From: Celerinatantimonas yamalensis
GTDB taxonomy: Bacteria > Pseudomonadota > Gammaproteobacteria > Enterobacterales > Celerinatantimonadaceae
Length of the DNA: 64,000 nucleotides
Assembly: GCF_046054155.1 (NCBI RefSeq)
Contig: NZ_JBEQCT010000002.1
Span: forward strand, 620,001 to 684,000
Direction of reading: 5' to 3'
The position numbers and the translations under genes are program-made. Below the pieces are notes generated by a model. That model saw only the letters and a list, made by a program, of their open reading frames with translations. It was not told the DNA's origin and searched no databases. Positions 17,018 to 26,384 of this stretch are shown here, piece after piece. Each line of letters opens with the position of its first letter. Position 1 is the stretch's first letter.

Positions 17018-17944
17018 ATGAATGAGAACGCAGTGTCTGGAACGGCTCAACCTAAAACATACCAGAAAAAACGGCGTAACCGTCGACATTGGATAGGTCT
17101 TATCTACGTTCTTCCCGCTTTATCTCTGGTCATGATGTTTTTTATTGTACCGCTTTGCATGACGGTATGGATGTCATTCCATAAATGGCCGTTGATGGGA
17201 ATACCTCGTTGGGTCGGACTACGCAATTACACGCGACTTTTCTCCGACCAAGGTTTTTGGTCATCGCTTTGGTTTACAACCGAATACACCGTGGTTGTCA
17301 CGATCGCGCTATTGGGATTTGCTCTCATTTTAGCACTTATGGTGCAAGGGCAAAGCCGTTTAATTTCAATTTATCGAACGGTCTATTTTCTACCGGTAGT
17401 GACAGGATTCGCCTCTGCGGCACTCCTTTGGGTGTGGCTTTCCAATGTGGATTCTGGTTTGTTCTCACTGCTCTTCGAGAAGTTTGGTTTGACACATGGG
17501 CGAGTCAACCTATTAGCCAGTTTTACGCCTGCTTTTTGGTCAGTCATTGTGATGGTGGTTTGGAAAATGGCAGGCTTTTATATGGTGATCTTAATGAGTG
17601 GCCTGCAATCCATTCCTTCAGATTATCAAGAAGCGGCTCGGATTGATGGCGCCAACATATTGCAACGTTTTCGCTATATTACTCTGCCACTGATTCGCAA
17701 GCCGTTTGCACTCGCGCTTATTCTATGCGTTTCAGGTTCGATGCTCGCCTTTGATCAGTTTTACATCATCCTGAGTGGCGGACCGCAGAATCAAACAATC
17801 ACAGCCGTTTACAAAATCTTTCTTGAAAGTTTTGTATCCTTCAGGCTGGGGTATGGCGCAGCTCTTTCCATCGTGCTACTGGTCATTTTGCTCAGTTTGA
17901 GTGTACTTCAGCTCCTACTGTTGCGGGATTCGGAGGATAAATAA
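17018..17944 (+). CDS. ABC sugar permease 1 (MalF-type)
   Basis: This inner-membrane subunit has about six transmembrane segments (first at about 20-45 after a positively charged KKRRNRRHW start) and the ATPase-contacting EAA loop DYQEAARIDGANILQRFRYI (about 205-225). The ATG at 17018 with AAGGA upstream gives 308 residues; an upstream CTG extension is unlikely. Its stop overlaps the start of permease 2 by one base (TAATG), showing translational coupling. Confidence 0.93.
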   Translation: MNENAVSGTAQPKTYQKKRRNRRHWIGLIYVLPALSLVMMFFIVPLCMTVWMSFHKWPLMGIPRWVGLRNYTRLFSDQGFWSSLWFTTEYTVVVTIALLGFALILALMVQGQSRLISIYRTVYFLPVVTGFASAALLWVWLSNVDSGLFSLLFEKFGLTHGRVNLLASFTPAFWSVIVMVVWKMAGFYMVILMSGLQSIPSDYQEAARIDGANILQRFRYITLPLIRKPFALALILCVSGSMLAFDQFYIILSGGPQNQTITAVYKIFLESFVSFRLGYGAALSIVLLVILLSLSVLQLLLLRDSEDK

Positions 17945-18837
17945 TGTCAAATATAACCGATTCAAATCGACCGATAATAACAACAACCCAGCACCATCAA
18001 GGTAGAATTCGCTATCATCGGTTGGTATTCCATATAACCGCTGTTTTTGTCGCAGGCCTTTTTCTTGCACCACTGGTTTGGGTGATCCTAGCAAGCTTTC
18101 GCTCACCAGAAGAATCCAGTCGGCCACCCTTACCACCTTGGCCAACGCAGGGTTTTAGTCTGTCTAGTTATGAACGATTGGAACAGTTCGGGCAGTCGAT
18201 GCTGCATTGCGCTGGCAATTCTTTGTTTGTCGCCGTTGGCACCACTATGTTGACTATCGTGATTGCGCTTTTGGCTGGCTACGGCTTTTCTCGTTATCGA
18301 TTTCCATTTAAAAACCTTGTTTTTCTGTTGATTTTATCAACCATGATGGTTCCATTTCAGTCTATTTTAGCGCCACTCTTTCTACTGTTGTCAAAGATGG
18401 GGCTGCAAAATACGCTGACCGGATTGGTATTTATCTACACCACACTCCAGCTACCTTTTTCAGTGTTCATGATGCGTAATGCTTTTGACTCGGTACCGAA
18501 AGCGATCGAAGAAGCAGCTCGCATGGATGGTATTAAAGGGATCAGAATGCTAGTTCAGGTTATGGGCCCTCTCGTGATGCCTGCCGTGGTAACCGTTGGT
18601 TTGTTCGCCTTTCTCAACGCATGGAATGAGTTTCTAGCGGCTTTGGTATTACTGACAGATCAATCAAAATTCACTCTTCCAGTGATGATGACAGCCGTGC
18701 GTTCTGGACGATACGGCTCAGTAGATTGGGGCGCTGTGCAGGCAGGGGTCACCCTCATGATGATCCCCTGCATGATCTTGTTTCTCATTCTGCAACGTTC
18801 TTATATCCGTGGATTAACAGCCGGAGCGGTGAAATAA
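17944..18837 (+). CDS. ABC sugar permease 2 (MalG-type)
   Basis: This is the second membrane subunit of the importer, 297 residues, with about six transmembrane segments. Its EAA loop is AIEEAARMDGIKGIRMLVQV and the C-terminus is QRSYIRGLTAGAVK, typical of MalG-type permeases. The start codon overlaps the stop of permease 1. Together with permease 1, the binding protein and the ATPase downstream, it forms the full transporter. Confidence 0.93.
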   Translation: MSNITDSNRPIITTTQHHQGRIRYHRLVFHITAVFVAGLFLAPLVWVILASFRSPEESSRPPLPPWPTQGFSLSSYERLEQFGQSMLHCAGNSLFVAVGTTMLTIVIALLAGYGFSRYRFPFKNLVFLLILSTMMVPFQSILAPLFLLLSKMGLQNTLTGLVFIYTTLQLPFSVFMMRNAFDSVPKAIEEAARMDGIKGIRMLVQVMGPLVMPAVVTVGLFAFLNAWNEFLAALVLLTDQSKFTLPVMMTAVRSGRYGSVDWGAVQAGVTLMMIPCMILFLILQRSYIRGLTAGAVK

Positions 18838-18863
18838 ACAATCTTTTGGAAAGGATAAAAATA

Positions 18864-20813
18864 ATGAAAAATACCACTATTTTCAAGAGTAACGATGGGT
18901 TGAAGCCAAAATCAAAGTTCCGACCACTCGCAATAAATCAGGTTCAAGTGGAAGGTTTTTTTGGCCCTCATATAGATGTGATTGCCACGACTACAGCGAA
19001 GCTTTTATTTGATCGTTGTGTTGAAGCGCGAATGATGGAGCAAATTGACCCAGCTCTGCCTAACCCGGGCATTGTCATTGCCTGTCATCCGAATAACTCA
19101 GTAACCAGTCAGATGTTTTGGGACTCAGACTTTGGCAAAAGCATCGAAACGGCAGCCTATGCCCTCTATCGACAGCCAGATCCTGAGTTAGAGAAGCGTG
19201 TTGATGAAGTGATTGATGCCTATGGCCGATTGCAAGCGGAAGATGGCTATCTCAATTCTTGGTACCAACGCATCGAAGTCGGTAAGCAGTGGACCAACTT
19301 ACGTGATCGTCATGAACTTTATAATGCGGGTCATCTGATTGAAGGTGCTGTGGCTTATTTTCACGCCACAGGTAAACGTACATTCCTTGATATTATGTGT
19401 CGTTATGCAGATTGTATCGAGCAAAACTTTGGACCCAAAGAGGGGCAAAAACGCGGTTATCCCGGTCATCCAGAGCTGGAATTAGCTTTAGTCAAACTGG
19501 GTCGTGTAACAGGAGAGCAGCGATATCTGGATCTTGCGAAATTTTTTGTGGATGTGCGCGGCGAAAGCCCCCTTTATTTTGATTTAGAGGCTACGGCTCG
19601 AGGTGAAAATCCTGATGATTTTCATTTTGATTCGTTAGAATATTGCCAAGCCCACCAGCCTGTGCGTGAACAACAAAAAGTCGTAGGACATGCCGTTCGA
19701 GCCGCTTACCTCTACGCTGGCATGGCTGATGTGGCGACCGAATTTGCTGATGACAGCCTTGATCCTGCATTGCAGGCGATCTGGTCTCATCTGACGGAAA
19801 AGAATCTCTATGTGACTGGGGGTTTTGGGCCCTCTAAAGAAAATGAAGGGCTAACGTTTGATTATGACCTCCCCAACCAAACCGCCTATGCGGAAACTTG
19901 TGCAGCGGTAGCGTTGATATTTTGGGCAAGCCGCATGTTGGGCCGAGAACCAGATGCACGTTTTGCCGATATTATGGAACAGGCGCTTTATAACGGGGCA
20001 CTTTCTGGTATCTCTGCGGATGGTACTCATTTTTTCTACGACAACCCACTGGAAAGTTATGGTACGCACCATCGCTGGCGTTGGCATACTTGCCCATGCT
20101 GCCCGCCTAACATTTCACGTTTGATTGCTTCAATCGGTACCTATTTTTATGGGATCGCAGAGGATGAGCTGGCATTACATCTTTACTGTGAAAACAGTGC
20201 AGACATGGAGATAGCGGGTACTCGACTTAACGTTAAACAAACGACTCGCTATCCAAATGACGGGCAGATCACCGTGACTCTAACGCCGGATACCCCGGTT
20301 GAATTTACCCTATCTATGCGTGTACCCGGCTGGGCAAAGGGGTACAAATTGATGATCAATGGACAAAGCCAGGAGTTGGCTCTAGAAAAAGGCTATCTAC
20401 GTATTCGGCGTCAGTGGGCACAAGGCGATAGGGTGGAACTTGATTTAACTATGGTGGCAGAAATGCTTTATGCCAACAAAATGGTGGCAGCAGATCAAGG
20501 TCGTACGGCATTGCAGCGTGGCCCGATGGTTTATTGCGTCGAAGAGACTGATAATCAGGCGCCGCTAAACACCTTCGTTATCAAGGACGGCGCTAAGATT
20601 GAAACTACGATGATTGAAGGCTTAGTCGGAACGGTTGGGTTAGAGGTCGATGCAACAGTGGAAACTAGCCATAGCGATGCGCTATATACAAGTCACCCTC
20701 CAGAACGTGTAGCAACTAAGCTACGCGCTATTCCCTATTATCTTTGGGACAATCGCGAACCAGGTGCCATGCTCGTTTGGTTACGCAGGGAGGCACAAGC
20801 ACATGATGAATAA
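18864..20813 (+). CDS. GH127 beta-L-arabinofuranosidase
   Basis: This 649-residue enzyme should release beta-L-arabinofuranose from imported plant oligosaccharides. GH127 is recognised by the (alpha/alpha)6-barrel signatures LYVTGGFG, the AYAETCA segment (metal-binding Glu and Cys) and the CPCCPPN motif, which together supply the Glu/three-Cys zinc site and nucleophilic Cys known from Bifidobacterium HypBA1. No signal peptide, so it acts in the cytoplasm. The frame opens earlier (18726), but the ATG at 18864 with GGAAAGGAT upstream fits the family. It sits inside the importer operon and overlaps the ATPase gene start. Other GH127 members act on different sugars, so specificity is likely rather than certain. 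Confidence 0.9.
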   Translation: MKNTTIFKSNDGLKPKSKFRPLAINQVQVEGFFGPHIDVIATTTAKLLFDRCVEARMMEQIDPALPNPGIVIACHPNNSVTSQMFWDSDFGKSIETAAYALYRQPDPELEKRVDEVIDAYGRLQAEDGYLNSWYQRIEVGKQWTNLRDRHELYNAGHLIEGAVAYFHATGKRTFLDIMCRYADCIEQNFGPKEGQKRGYPGHPELELALVKLGRVTGEQRYLDLAKFFVDVRGESPLYFDLEATARGENPDDFHFDSLEYCQAHQPVREQQKVVGHAVRAAYLYAGMADVATEFADDSLDPALQAIWSHLTEKNLYVTGGFGPSKENEGLTFDYDLPNQTAYAETCAAVALIFWASRMLGREPDARFADIMEQALYNGALSGISADGTHFFYDNPLESYGTHHRWRWHTCPCCPPNISRLIASIGTYFYGIAEDELALHLYCENSADMEIAGTRLNVKQTTRYPNDGQITVTLTPDTPVEFTLSMRVPGWAKGYKLMINGQSQELALEKGYLRIRRQWAQGDRVELDLTMVAEMLYANKMVAADQGRTALQRGPMVYCVEETDNQAPLNTFVIKDGAKIETTMIEGLVGTVGLEVDATVETSHSDALYTSHPPERVATKLRAIPYYLWDNREPGAMLVWLRREAQAHDE

Positions 20814-21906
20814 AACAAAACAACTCTATACAGCAGAAAAAGCGGCGGGGCTTTCTCTACAAGGGATCAGTAAATCTTACGGAGCCGTCGAGATTATCCA
20901 TGAAATGGATCTTGAGATCAAAGGCGGAGAGTTTGTTGTCTTTGTCGGCCCTTCAGGCTGCGGCAAATCAACCTTGTTACGGATGATCGCAGGGCTCGAA
21001 GAGATCACCGAAGGTAATCTACTGATTGCAGGTGTCGACGTGACTGAAACAGATCCTTCTGATCGAGGGATTGCGATGGTGTTTCAGACTTATGCGCTCT
21101 ACCCACATATGAGCGTGGCACAGAATATGGGATTTGGTCTTAAGGTTGCAGGTCGACCGATAACTGAAATCGAGCAAAAAGTACACCACGCGGCAGATAT
21201 TCTGCAGCTCAACGACTATCTTGACCGCAGACCAAGCCATCTCTCTGGCGGACAACGACAACGTGTTGCTATTGGTCGTGCCATTGTCCGTGACCCGCAG
21301 GTATTTTTATTTGATGAACCTCTGTCCAATCTTGATGCTGAGCTACGCGTGGGGATGCGCATCGAGATCGCACGCCTGCATCAGGAACTGGGTAATACGA
21401 TGATCTACGTGACGCATGATCAAACGGAAGCGATGACCTTAGCAGATAAAATAGTAGTATTGCATGATGGCCAGATTGAACAAGTCGGCTCACCTGCGAC
21501 TCTCTACGATGATCCTGACAACATGTTTGTTGGCGGTTTCATCGGTTCTCCTAAGATGAATTTTCTACCCGGCATAGTAAGAGGTAACAATATTGACGTG
21601 TCAGGGACAATGCTTGCCTGCCCTCAGTTTCAGTCAAAACTTGAGGAAGGTAGTCATGTTACCCTTGGAATACGCCCCGAACATTGGCAAATAGCCGCAG
21701 AAGGTGATGAAGACTCAGTACCTTTTAAGGTAAACTTTTCCGAGTTTCTCGGTGGTGCGAGTTATCTCTACGGTACCATTGGCGACACGGCATGCACTGT
21801 AAACGTTGCTCGCGAGTCGATTGCACGCCGCGGCTCAGTCATTCGGGTGAAGGCCGATTGTGCACATATATGTTTGTTTGATCAGTACGAACAACGTATT
21901 CGTTGA
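20803..21906 (+). CDS. ABC sugar-importer ATPase (UgpC/MsmK type)
   Basis: This ATPase powers the importer. It has Walker A GPSGCGKST, the Q-loop QTYALYPHM, signature LSGGQRQR, Walker B VFLFDEPLSNLD and a C-terminal TOBE-type regulatory region (about 245-367). The ATG at 20803 has GGGAGG 9 bases upstream inside the end of GH127 and overlaps its stop; a second ATG follows at once. Length is 367. A second ATPase of this family serves the galactan importer elsewhere in the window. Confidence 0.94.
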   Translation: MMNKTKQLYTAEKAAGLSLQGISKSYGAVEIIHEMDLEIKGGEFVVFVGPSGCGKSTLLRMIAGLEEITEGNLLIAGVDVTETDPSDRGIAMVFQTYALYPHMSVAQNMGFGLKVAGRPITEIEQKVHHAADILQLNDYLDRRPSHLSGGQRQRVAIGRAIVRDPQVFLFDEPLSNLDAELRVGMRIEIARLHQELGNTMIYVTHDQTEAMTLADKIVVLHDGQIEQVGSPATLYDDPDNMFVGGFIGSPKMNFLPGIVRGNNIDVSGTMLACPQFQSKLEEGSHVTLGIRPEHWQIAAEGDEDSVPFKVNFSEFLGGASYLYGTIGDTACTVNVARESIARRGSVIRVKADCAHICLFDQYEQRIR

Positions 21907-21924
21907 TATCTAGAAAAGGTGCGA

Positions 21925-21981
21925 ATGAATCGTCTTAATCTCAGACCGTTAGGAAAATCGTCAATCAAGGCGCAGCGCTGA
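21925..21981 (+). pseudogene. Aldo/keto reductase N-terminal remnant
   Basis: Behind AAAAGGTGCGA an ATG opens a 18-codon frame reading MNRLNLRPLGKSSIKAQR, then stop. The RPLGKSSIK pattern is the usual start of aldo/keto reductases (RxLGxSGIKVSPLGLG). The rest of such a gene is absent downstream, so it looks like the head of a deleted last gene of the GH127 operon. The match is short and could be chance. Confidence 0.35.
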
Positions 21982-22382
21982 GCGAATGAGCCAACAGAGT
22001 GCTTGGTGGCGTTGCGTCAGACTAACAAAAGTCAGCGTAACGCCGCACCGCTTAACGGTTCCAATCAAGTATTTTGTTTCGCAGATACTAGTTTAGATAG
22101 TACGCCGACCCCGAGGGGGCATTTGAAAAACCCCCCCATTTCGCAGATTCATAGTCAGCGTCTTGGTCGTGATGTCGTTAACCCGCTCCCACTTTTTTAT
22201 TTTTGCTGAATAGAGTCGAGCTCCGCTCCACAAAATAATGTTTCTTTGATCCAAAATCTGTTAACCACTCATTAACATTATCAATTTATATCCACTACAC
22301 TGATCTCACCTTGGCGGCTGCACGGCACATAAAACTAAGGTCAAGGGAGTTGACTAAATTTTAACATTAGAGGGATAAAATT
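21982..22382. other. Intergenic stretch before satP
   Basis: This 400-base stretch holds an imperfect hairpin (GGCGTT near 22013 pairing with AACGCC near 22040) and a G-run/C-run pair (GGGGG near 22116, CCCCCCC near 22131) that could fold as a weak terminator for the operon to the left. No gene was recognised. The region just before satP is A/T-rich and likely holds its promoter. Confidence 0.4.
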
Positions 22383-22964
22383 ATGGAAGCAATGAAACTA
22401 GGAAACCCTGCGGCAGTAGGTCTGGGTGGCTTCGCCATGACCACATTTATGTTGCAATGCCATAACTTAGGTTGGGTCGATATAGGGCCTGTCTTATGGC
22501 TGGGTATATTTTACGGTGGGCTCGCTCAGTTTGTAGCAGGTTATTTTGAGTTCAAAGTAGGAAACAATTTTGGGTTTAGTGCATTTGTATCCTATGGCGC
22601 TTTTTGGATAGCATTGGCGCTCTACCTTATCTTCGGAACAAATGCCGAATTAGTCAAAGCCTATCCGGTTCTTAAACTGAGTAGTCAAGGTTTAGGCTTT
22701 TTTCTCGTGGCTTGGACAATCTATACGGGGATCATGTTCATCGCATCAATGAAACACAATGGCGCATTGGCTTTTCTATTCTTAACGCTATTTTTAGGGT
22801 TTTTTGGACTAGTCATCAAAGAGCTTGCTGGAAGCCAGTTCATCGGCACTTTGGCCGCTTGGGATCTGATCATCTGTGCATTGACCGCTTGGTACCTGAT
22901 GGCTCACGCGGTCTTAGCTGATTCGGGCATTAGTCTGCCAGTCGGCAAGCCTTGGTTGAAGTAA
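22383..22964 (+). CDS. satP: Acetate/succinate permease, AceTr family
   Basis: This 193-residue inner-membrane protein (188 in E. coli SatP/YaaH) belongs to the GPR1/FUN34/YaaH family, which moves acetate and succinate with protons. It shows the N-terminal signature NPAAVGLGGFAMTT (NPAPLGL-type motif), six hydrophobic segments and FYGGLAQFVAGYFEFKVGNNFG near residues 45-65, a well-conserved stretch. It stands alone, with AGAGGGA before the ATG and a strong terminator behind. Confidence 0.92.
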   Translation: MEAMKLGNPAAVGLGGFAMTTFMLQCHNLGWVDIGPVLWLGIFYGGLAQFVAGYFEFKVGNNFGFSAFVSYGAFWIALALYLIFGTNAELVKAYPVLKLSSQGLGFFLVAWTIYTGIMFIASMKHNGALAFLFLTLFLGFFGLVIKELAGSQFIGTLAAWDLIICALTAWYLMAHAVLADSGISLPVGKPWLK

Positions 22965-22977
22965 TGAGCTGAAAAGT

Positions 22978-23011
22978 CCGCCCAAAGCAAGATCCCACTC
23001 TCTTTGGGCGG
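22978..23011 (+). terminator. Terminator after satP
   Basis: A perfect 10-bp stem CCGCCCAAAG / CTTTGGGCGG with a 14-base loop is followed by TTGAGTTT, 14 bases after the stop. Confidence 0.82.
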
Positions 23012-23071
23012 TTGAGTTTGCAGCGCATGACTGACTCCATCCCACCCCTTGCAAAGACACGCATTTTTCGC

Positions 23072-23495
23072 CTAACCGTGCATTTCACCGCCGCCGCTCT
23101 TGCTAAAGCGCTGGAAGCATATCAGTGTGCGCCAGGTTGGGAGTGTGTTCACATGATGCAATGTCACCTCAAGCATCGCATCTACCTCTTTCACTTGTTC
23201 ATTAGTAATGCGCAACACCTTCATATTCAAAGAACAATAAACACCTCTCGTGCTAAATCATCCTGTGGAGCATGGCCGATGTAGTGATTATTGCCATCAA
23301 GTTCAATCACTAATTTTTCTTCTACACAATAAAAATCAATACGATAGTGACCAATAACCATGCCATCGACGAAATTTAATAGCCAGCTGTTTGCTACGGA
23401 TCCGAGGCTTATAAGCGTCGTTCTGGTTCAGGCATAGTGTAACGTAATTGTTGGCGTCGTGACTTATGTTGTTTATTGTTGAAGATCCTAGTCAT
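23072..23495 (-). pseudogene. DUF559 (endonuclease-like) pseudogene
   Basis: Read on the minus strand with frame changes, this spells a DUF559 protein: MTRIFNNKQHKSRRQQLRY and PEPERRL (from 23495), then RSKQLAIKFRRWHG, then IGHYRIDFYCVEEKLVIELD in another frame, then MKVLRITNEQVKEVDAMLE. These are the family's N-terminal, FRR, DFYC/VELDG and LRFxNxEV landmarks in the right order. Stops and at least two frameshifts break it. DUF559 proteins are Vsr/PDDEXK-like and often carried by mobile DNA. Frame breaks could in theory be sequencing errors, but several are needed. Confidence 0.7.
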
Positions 23496-23960
23496 TTGCC
23501 TCGCCCCAGACCTTTCCTAAATCAACGGAGAGCGTTTTTTGATTCACTGAAATAAAATATAACCACTAATAGCACTCTTTCGCTACACTCCATATGAAGG
23601 AACTGTCCACTCATTCTATTGATGAAGGCTGAAAATAATGGCTCCCGCTACCCTATTTTAATGAGGAGATTGAAAGGGTATCCAACAAATTACCATCTCA
23701 CATAGCGTTAGCAACCGAGTAATCTTTCAACAACTTTATCGGGCTATTTTTGCGTATAAAAAATACGCCAACTAAAAAGCAGGGATAGCTGTGACATTTC
23801 CATCTGACCTCATCCAAGACTTGCTATTTATCCCAAAGGTTCTTGGTTGTCTCAACTCGCAGCCTTTGTATAATGCCCATAACAAAATTTAGCCAACATG
23901 CCTCGTCGAATAACACCGATGAATCGGAGCACGATGAGTATGCTTATGGAGAACCAGAAG
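23496..23960. other. Intergenic stretch before the panE-like gene
   Basis: No intact gene was recognised. GCGTATAAAAAATACGC (23752-23768) is an inverted repeat with 7-bp arms that may be an operator or weak hairpin. The promoter of the panE-like gene should lie between about 23760 and 23930. Confidence 0.35.
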
Positions 23961-24887
23961 ATGAAAATTGCAATCATTGGTGCAGGGGCGATGGGCTGTT
24001 TATATGGCGCCTATTTAAGTCGCCATCATGACGTATATATGATTGATGCCTTGGCATCACAAGTTCAGGCGATTCAAGACAATGGGATCACGATTGAAGA
24101 AACAGATGGAACCATCGCCAAATTTACACAGGTGCAAGCCTGCCTTTCAGGACAAAGTCAAGAGCCTGTTGATATCGCTATCGTGTTTGTCAAATCAACC
24201 TATACTGAGCAAGCTCTGGCGCAAAACCGAAGATTATTTAAAGACTCAACGCTGGTGATGACGTTGCAAAATGGTGCGGGCAATGACCGAAAAATTGCGC
24301 AATATGTTAAGCCCAACAACGTCATTATCGGAACCAGTAAACATAATGCCGTCAATCTGGGTAACGGTAAGATAAAACACGCGGGCCGAGGAGCGACCGA
24401 TATCGGCAGTAACCACGATGCTAATCATATCATCGCTGTTGCAGCGGATTTACTCACAGAAGCAGGCTTTGAAGTGGCGGTTGCAGATGATATTCAACGA
24501 ATTATCTGGAGCAAGTTATTGGTCAACCTCTCGGTCAATACATTTACAGCCATTACGCAAACGCCCATTGGCTATATGATTAAAAACGATGACGCTTGGG
24601 ATTTTGCCAAACGCTTGGTTTATGAAGCCATTGAAGTAGCCGAAGCAGATGGGACTTACTTTGATCGCAGAGAGGCTCTTAACATGGTCCGAGAGGTATG
24701 CCAAACCGCAGGCGCAGGTTACTCATCAATGTACCAAGATCGAAAAAATCGCGTTAAAATGGAAATTGATGCAATCAATGGTGCAATTGTCGAACAAGCC
24801 AAACAATATGGGGTCCCAACGCCTTATAACACGCTGATTGTTGCTCTTATTCATGCCATTGAAGGCGCTTACGACCTATACGACTAA
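23961..24887 (+). CDS. panE: Ketopantoate reductase family protein (PanE/ApbA-like)
   Basis: This 308-residue oxidoreductase is of the 2-dehydropantoate 2-reductase family, which uses NADPH to make pantoate for coenzyme A. It has the Rossmann start MKIAIIGAGAMGCLYGAYLS, LQNGAGNDRKI, the catalytic Lys in IIWSKLLVNLSVNTFTAI, and EIDAINGAIVEQAKQYGVPTPYN near the C-terminus. The ATG at 23961 with GGAG upstream is preferred over upstream starts. It stands alone among decayed genes, and sequence divergence from E. coli PanE leaves open a paralogue acting on another 2-keto acid. Confidence 0.82.
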   Translation: MKIAIIGAGAMGCLYGAYLSRHHDVYMIDALASQVQAIQDNGITIEETDGTIAKFTQVQACLSGQSQEPVDIAIVFVKSTYTEQALAQNRRLFKDSTLVMTLQNGAGNDRKIAQYVKPNNVIIGTSKHNAVNLGNGKIKHAGRGATDIGSNHDANHIIAVAADLLTEAGFEVAVADDIQRIIWSKLLVNLSVNTFTAITQTPIGYMIKNDDAWDFAKRLVYEAIEVAEADGTYFDRREALNMVREVCQTAGAGYSSMYQDRKNRVKMEIDAINGAIVEQAKQYGVPTPYNTLIVALIHAIEGAYDLYD

Positions 24888-25505
24888 AAGCGCATTCGCT
24901 CACCAGCCTTCATCGCTACGCTCACCCATGCACAGTACCAGTCACGAGCCGTACGGATAAAGTGCCCGCTCAAGAGCGACTAGTCGATGGTTCGCCCTTT
25001 AGGGATGATGAGGAACATCATTTTGAATGGCTCGATTTTCTTTTATAAAGGTGAATATTTCTATCATAACGATGCTTTCAAAGCTTGCCTGCATACGCTG
25101 TGGCCGGCAAGCTCCGTACAGCCAAAAAACGTAACACTGCCACGATTTGATACGGCCATGCCAGCGAGAATACACCCACTAGCGTATCCCTAAGCGCTTT
25201 TAGAGTGGAGTGACATCAACACATAAAAACGTTCACGGTTCACTTGTAACATGCATAATGGAGAGGACTACCTTGCAAAACCCTCACCTCACTTATTTAT
25301 CTCAACATCAGCCCGAATCAAATGATTGGATATGAATTTAAGGCTAACGCTGGCCATAGCTATTTTGATAGAACTAATCAAGACATTACAGCGCACTTGG
25401 CAAACCAAGTAAAAATGAAGATATTCATACAATAGATAAATTAGATCACGGCGATGATGGCTAATATGATAATGAATAGAAAAACTGATTTAATGAATGA
25501 GTGTT
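24888..25505. other. 618-base gap without recognisable gene
   Basis: Nothing coding could be supported. An inverted repeat AGCTTGCC / GGCAAGCT (about 25081-25112, 16-base spacer) may be a hairpin ending the panE-like transcript, though no T-run follows. The rest looks like unstructured spacer between convergent genes. Confidence 0.4.
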
Positions 25506-26312
25506 TTAACGAAATTCTGATGGAGTCTTATTGGTGAAGCGCTTGAATTTAGTACTAAAATAATTACTATCTTGGTAGCCTACTTCAAATGCAATATCAG
25601 TAATAGATGCGTCCGAATATTTAAGTAAATTAATCGCGTGATTAATGCGAACCCGATGCACATAGTTATTGAAAGAGAGATTCGTCATCTGTTTAATTTT
25701 TCGACTTAATGTTCGTGAAGATATTTGGAATCGATCTGAAATATCATTCATACAAATATTTTCTACATAATTAGTTTGGATCCAATCAATGATTTTTAGA
25801 ATTGCATTATCTACCAAATCATTTGATTTTGCAGTTAATCTCCCACGAGAAATCGCTACAACTAATTGCTGAAATAGTGCTTCAGTCATAATCCTAGAAT
25901 CAACGCTAGGTTGTTGTGACTCTTGTTCAATTTCACTGAGCAGGATGCTTACTCGTTTCATGGTCTCTGAGCAAATATACCACCCCGCTTGGTCATTACC
26001 ATCCTTAGGAAGAACATGTTTTAATAAGGGTGAATAGCTTAATATATTCTTTTTATAAAGAATATTTGTTAGATAAAGATGATCAACTTGCTCATAGAGA
26101 TGGCGATCCCTTGGTGAGATGTAACAGATATAGTTTTGAGTAAGATTGGTTGGCACATCATTGAGAATATGCTGACCGGCCCCTTTTGTGATAATGACCA
26201 ATTCATGGAAATCATGTGAATGTTCTGGGTAAACTAATTGGGGAGCCCTGACTTCAGCACAGATAGTCATCTCAGTACTCCTAAAAAATTCGTCACAGCT
26301 AAGATGGAACAT
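25506..26312 (-). CDS. AraC-family regulator with cupin sensor domain
   Basis: This 268-residue regulator of the RhaS/RhaR-like type has an N-terminal cupin fold (PELVYPEHSHDFHELVIITKG-like segment at about 25-45) and a C-terminal pair of helix-turn-helices (VENICMNDISDRFQISSRTL and ITDIAFEVGYQDSNYFSTKFKR). It lies downstream of the GH105/TRAP operon on the same strand with its own upstream region. It most likely activates that operon in response to rhamnose or a rhamnogalacturonide (inferred from context). A CRP-like site lies 57 bases upstream. Confidence 0.9.
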   Translation of the reverse strand: MFHLSCDEFFRSTEMTICAEVRAPQLVYPEHSHDFHELVIITKGAGQHILNDVPTNLTQNYICYISPRDRHLYEQVDHLYLTNILYKKNILSYSPLLKHVLPKDGNDQAGWYICSETMKRVSILLSEIEQESQQPSVDSRIMTEALFQQLVVAISRGRLTAKSNDLVDNAILKIIDWIQTNYVENICMNDISDRFQISSRTLSRKIKQMTNLSFNNYVHRVRINHAINLLKYSDASITDIAFEVGYQDSNYFSTKFKRFTNKTPSEFR

Positions 26313-26368
26313 TATTTTATTTCCATTAAATTGATCACCTTAAACTAGTGAAAAACACAATTTATATT

Positions 26369-26384
26369 TGTGATAGGGATCATA
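26369..26384. promoter_or_regulatory. Candidate CRP site upstream of the AraC gene
   Basis: TGTGATAGGGATCATA matches the consensus TGTGA-N6-TCACA at 9 of 10 positions. It lies 57 bases before the regulator's ATG, where CRP commonly activates. Confidence 0.5.

Noticed and set aside
22003..22209. Open frame of 68 codons before satP
   Set aside because: It runs through the G-run/C-run structure, with no ribosome-binding site or similarity.
23012..23284. Plus-strand open frame of 90 codons
   Set aside because: It is antisense to the DUF559 pseudogene, whose conserved residues make sense only on the minus strand.
24987..25193. Open frame of 68 codons after the panE-like gene
   Set aside because: Composition looks random, and it crosses the AGCTTGCC inverted repeat; no family resemblance.
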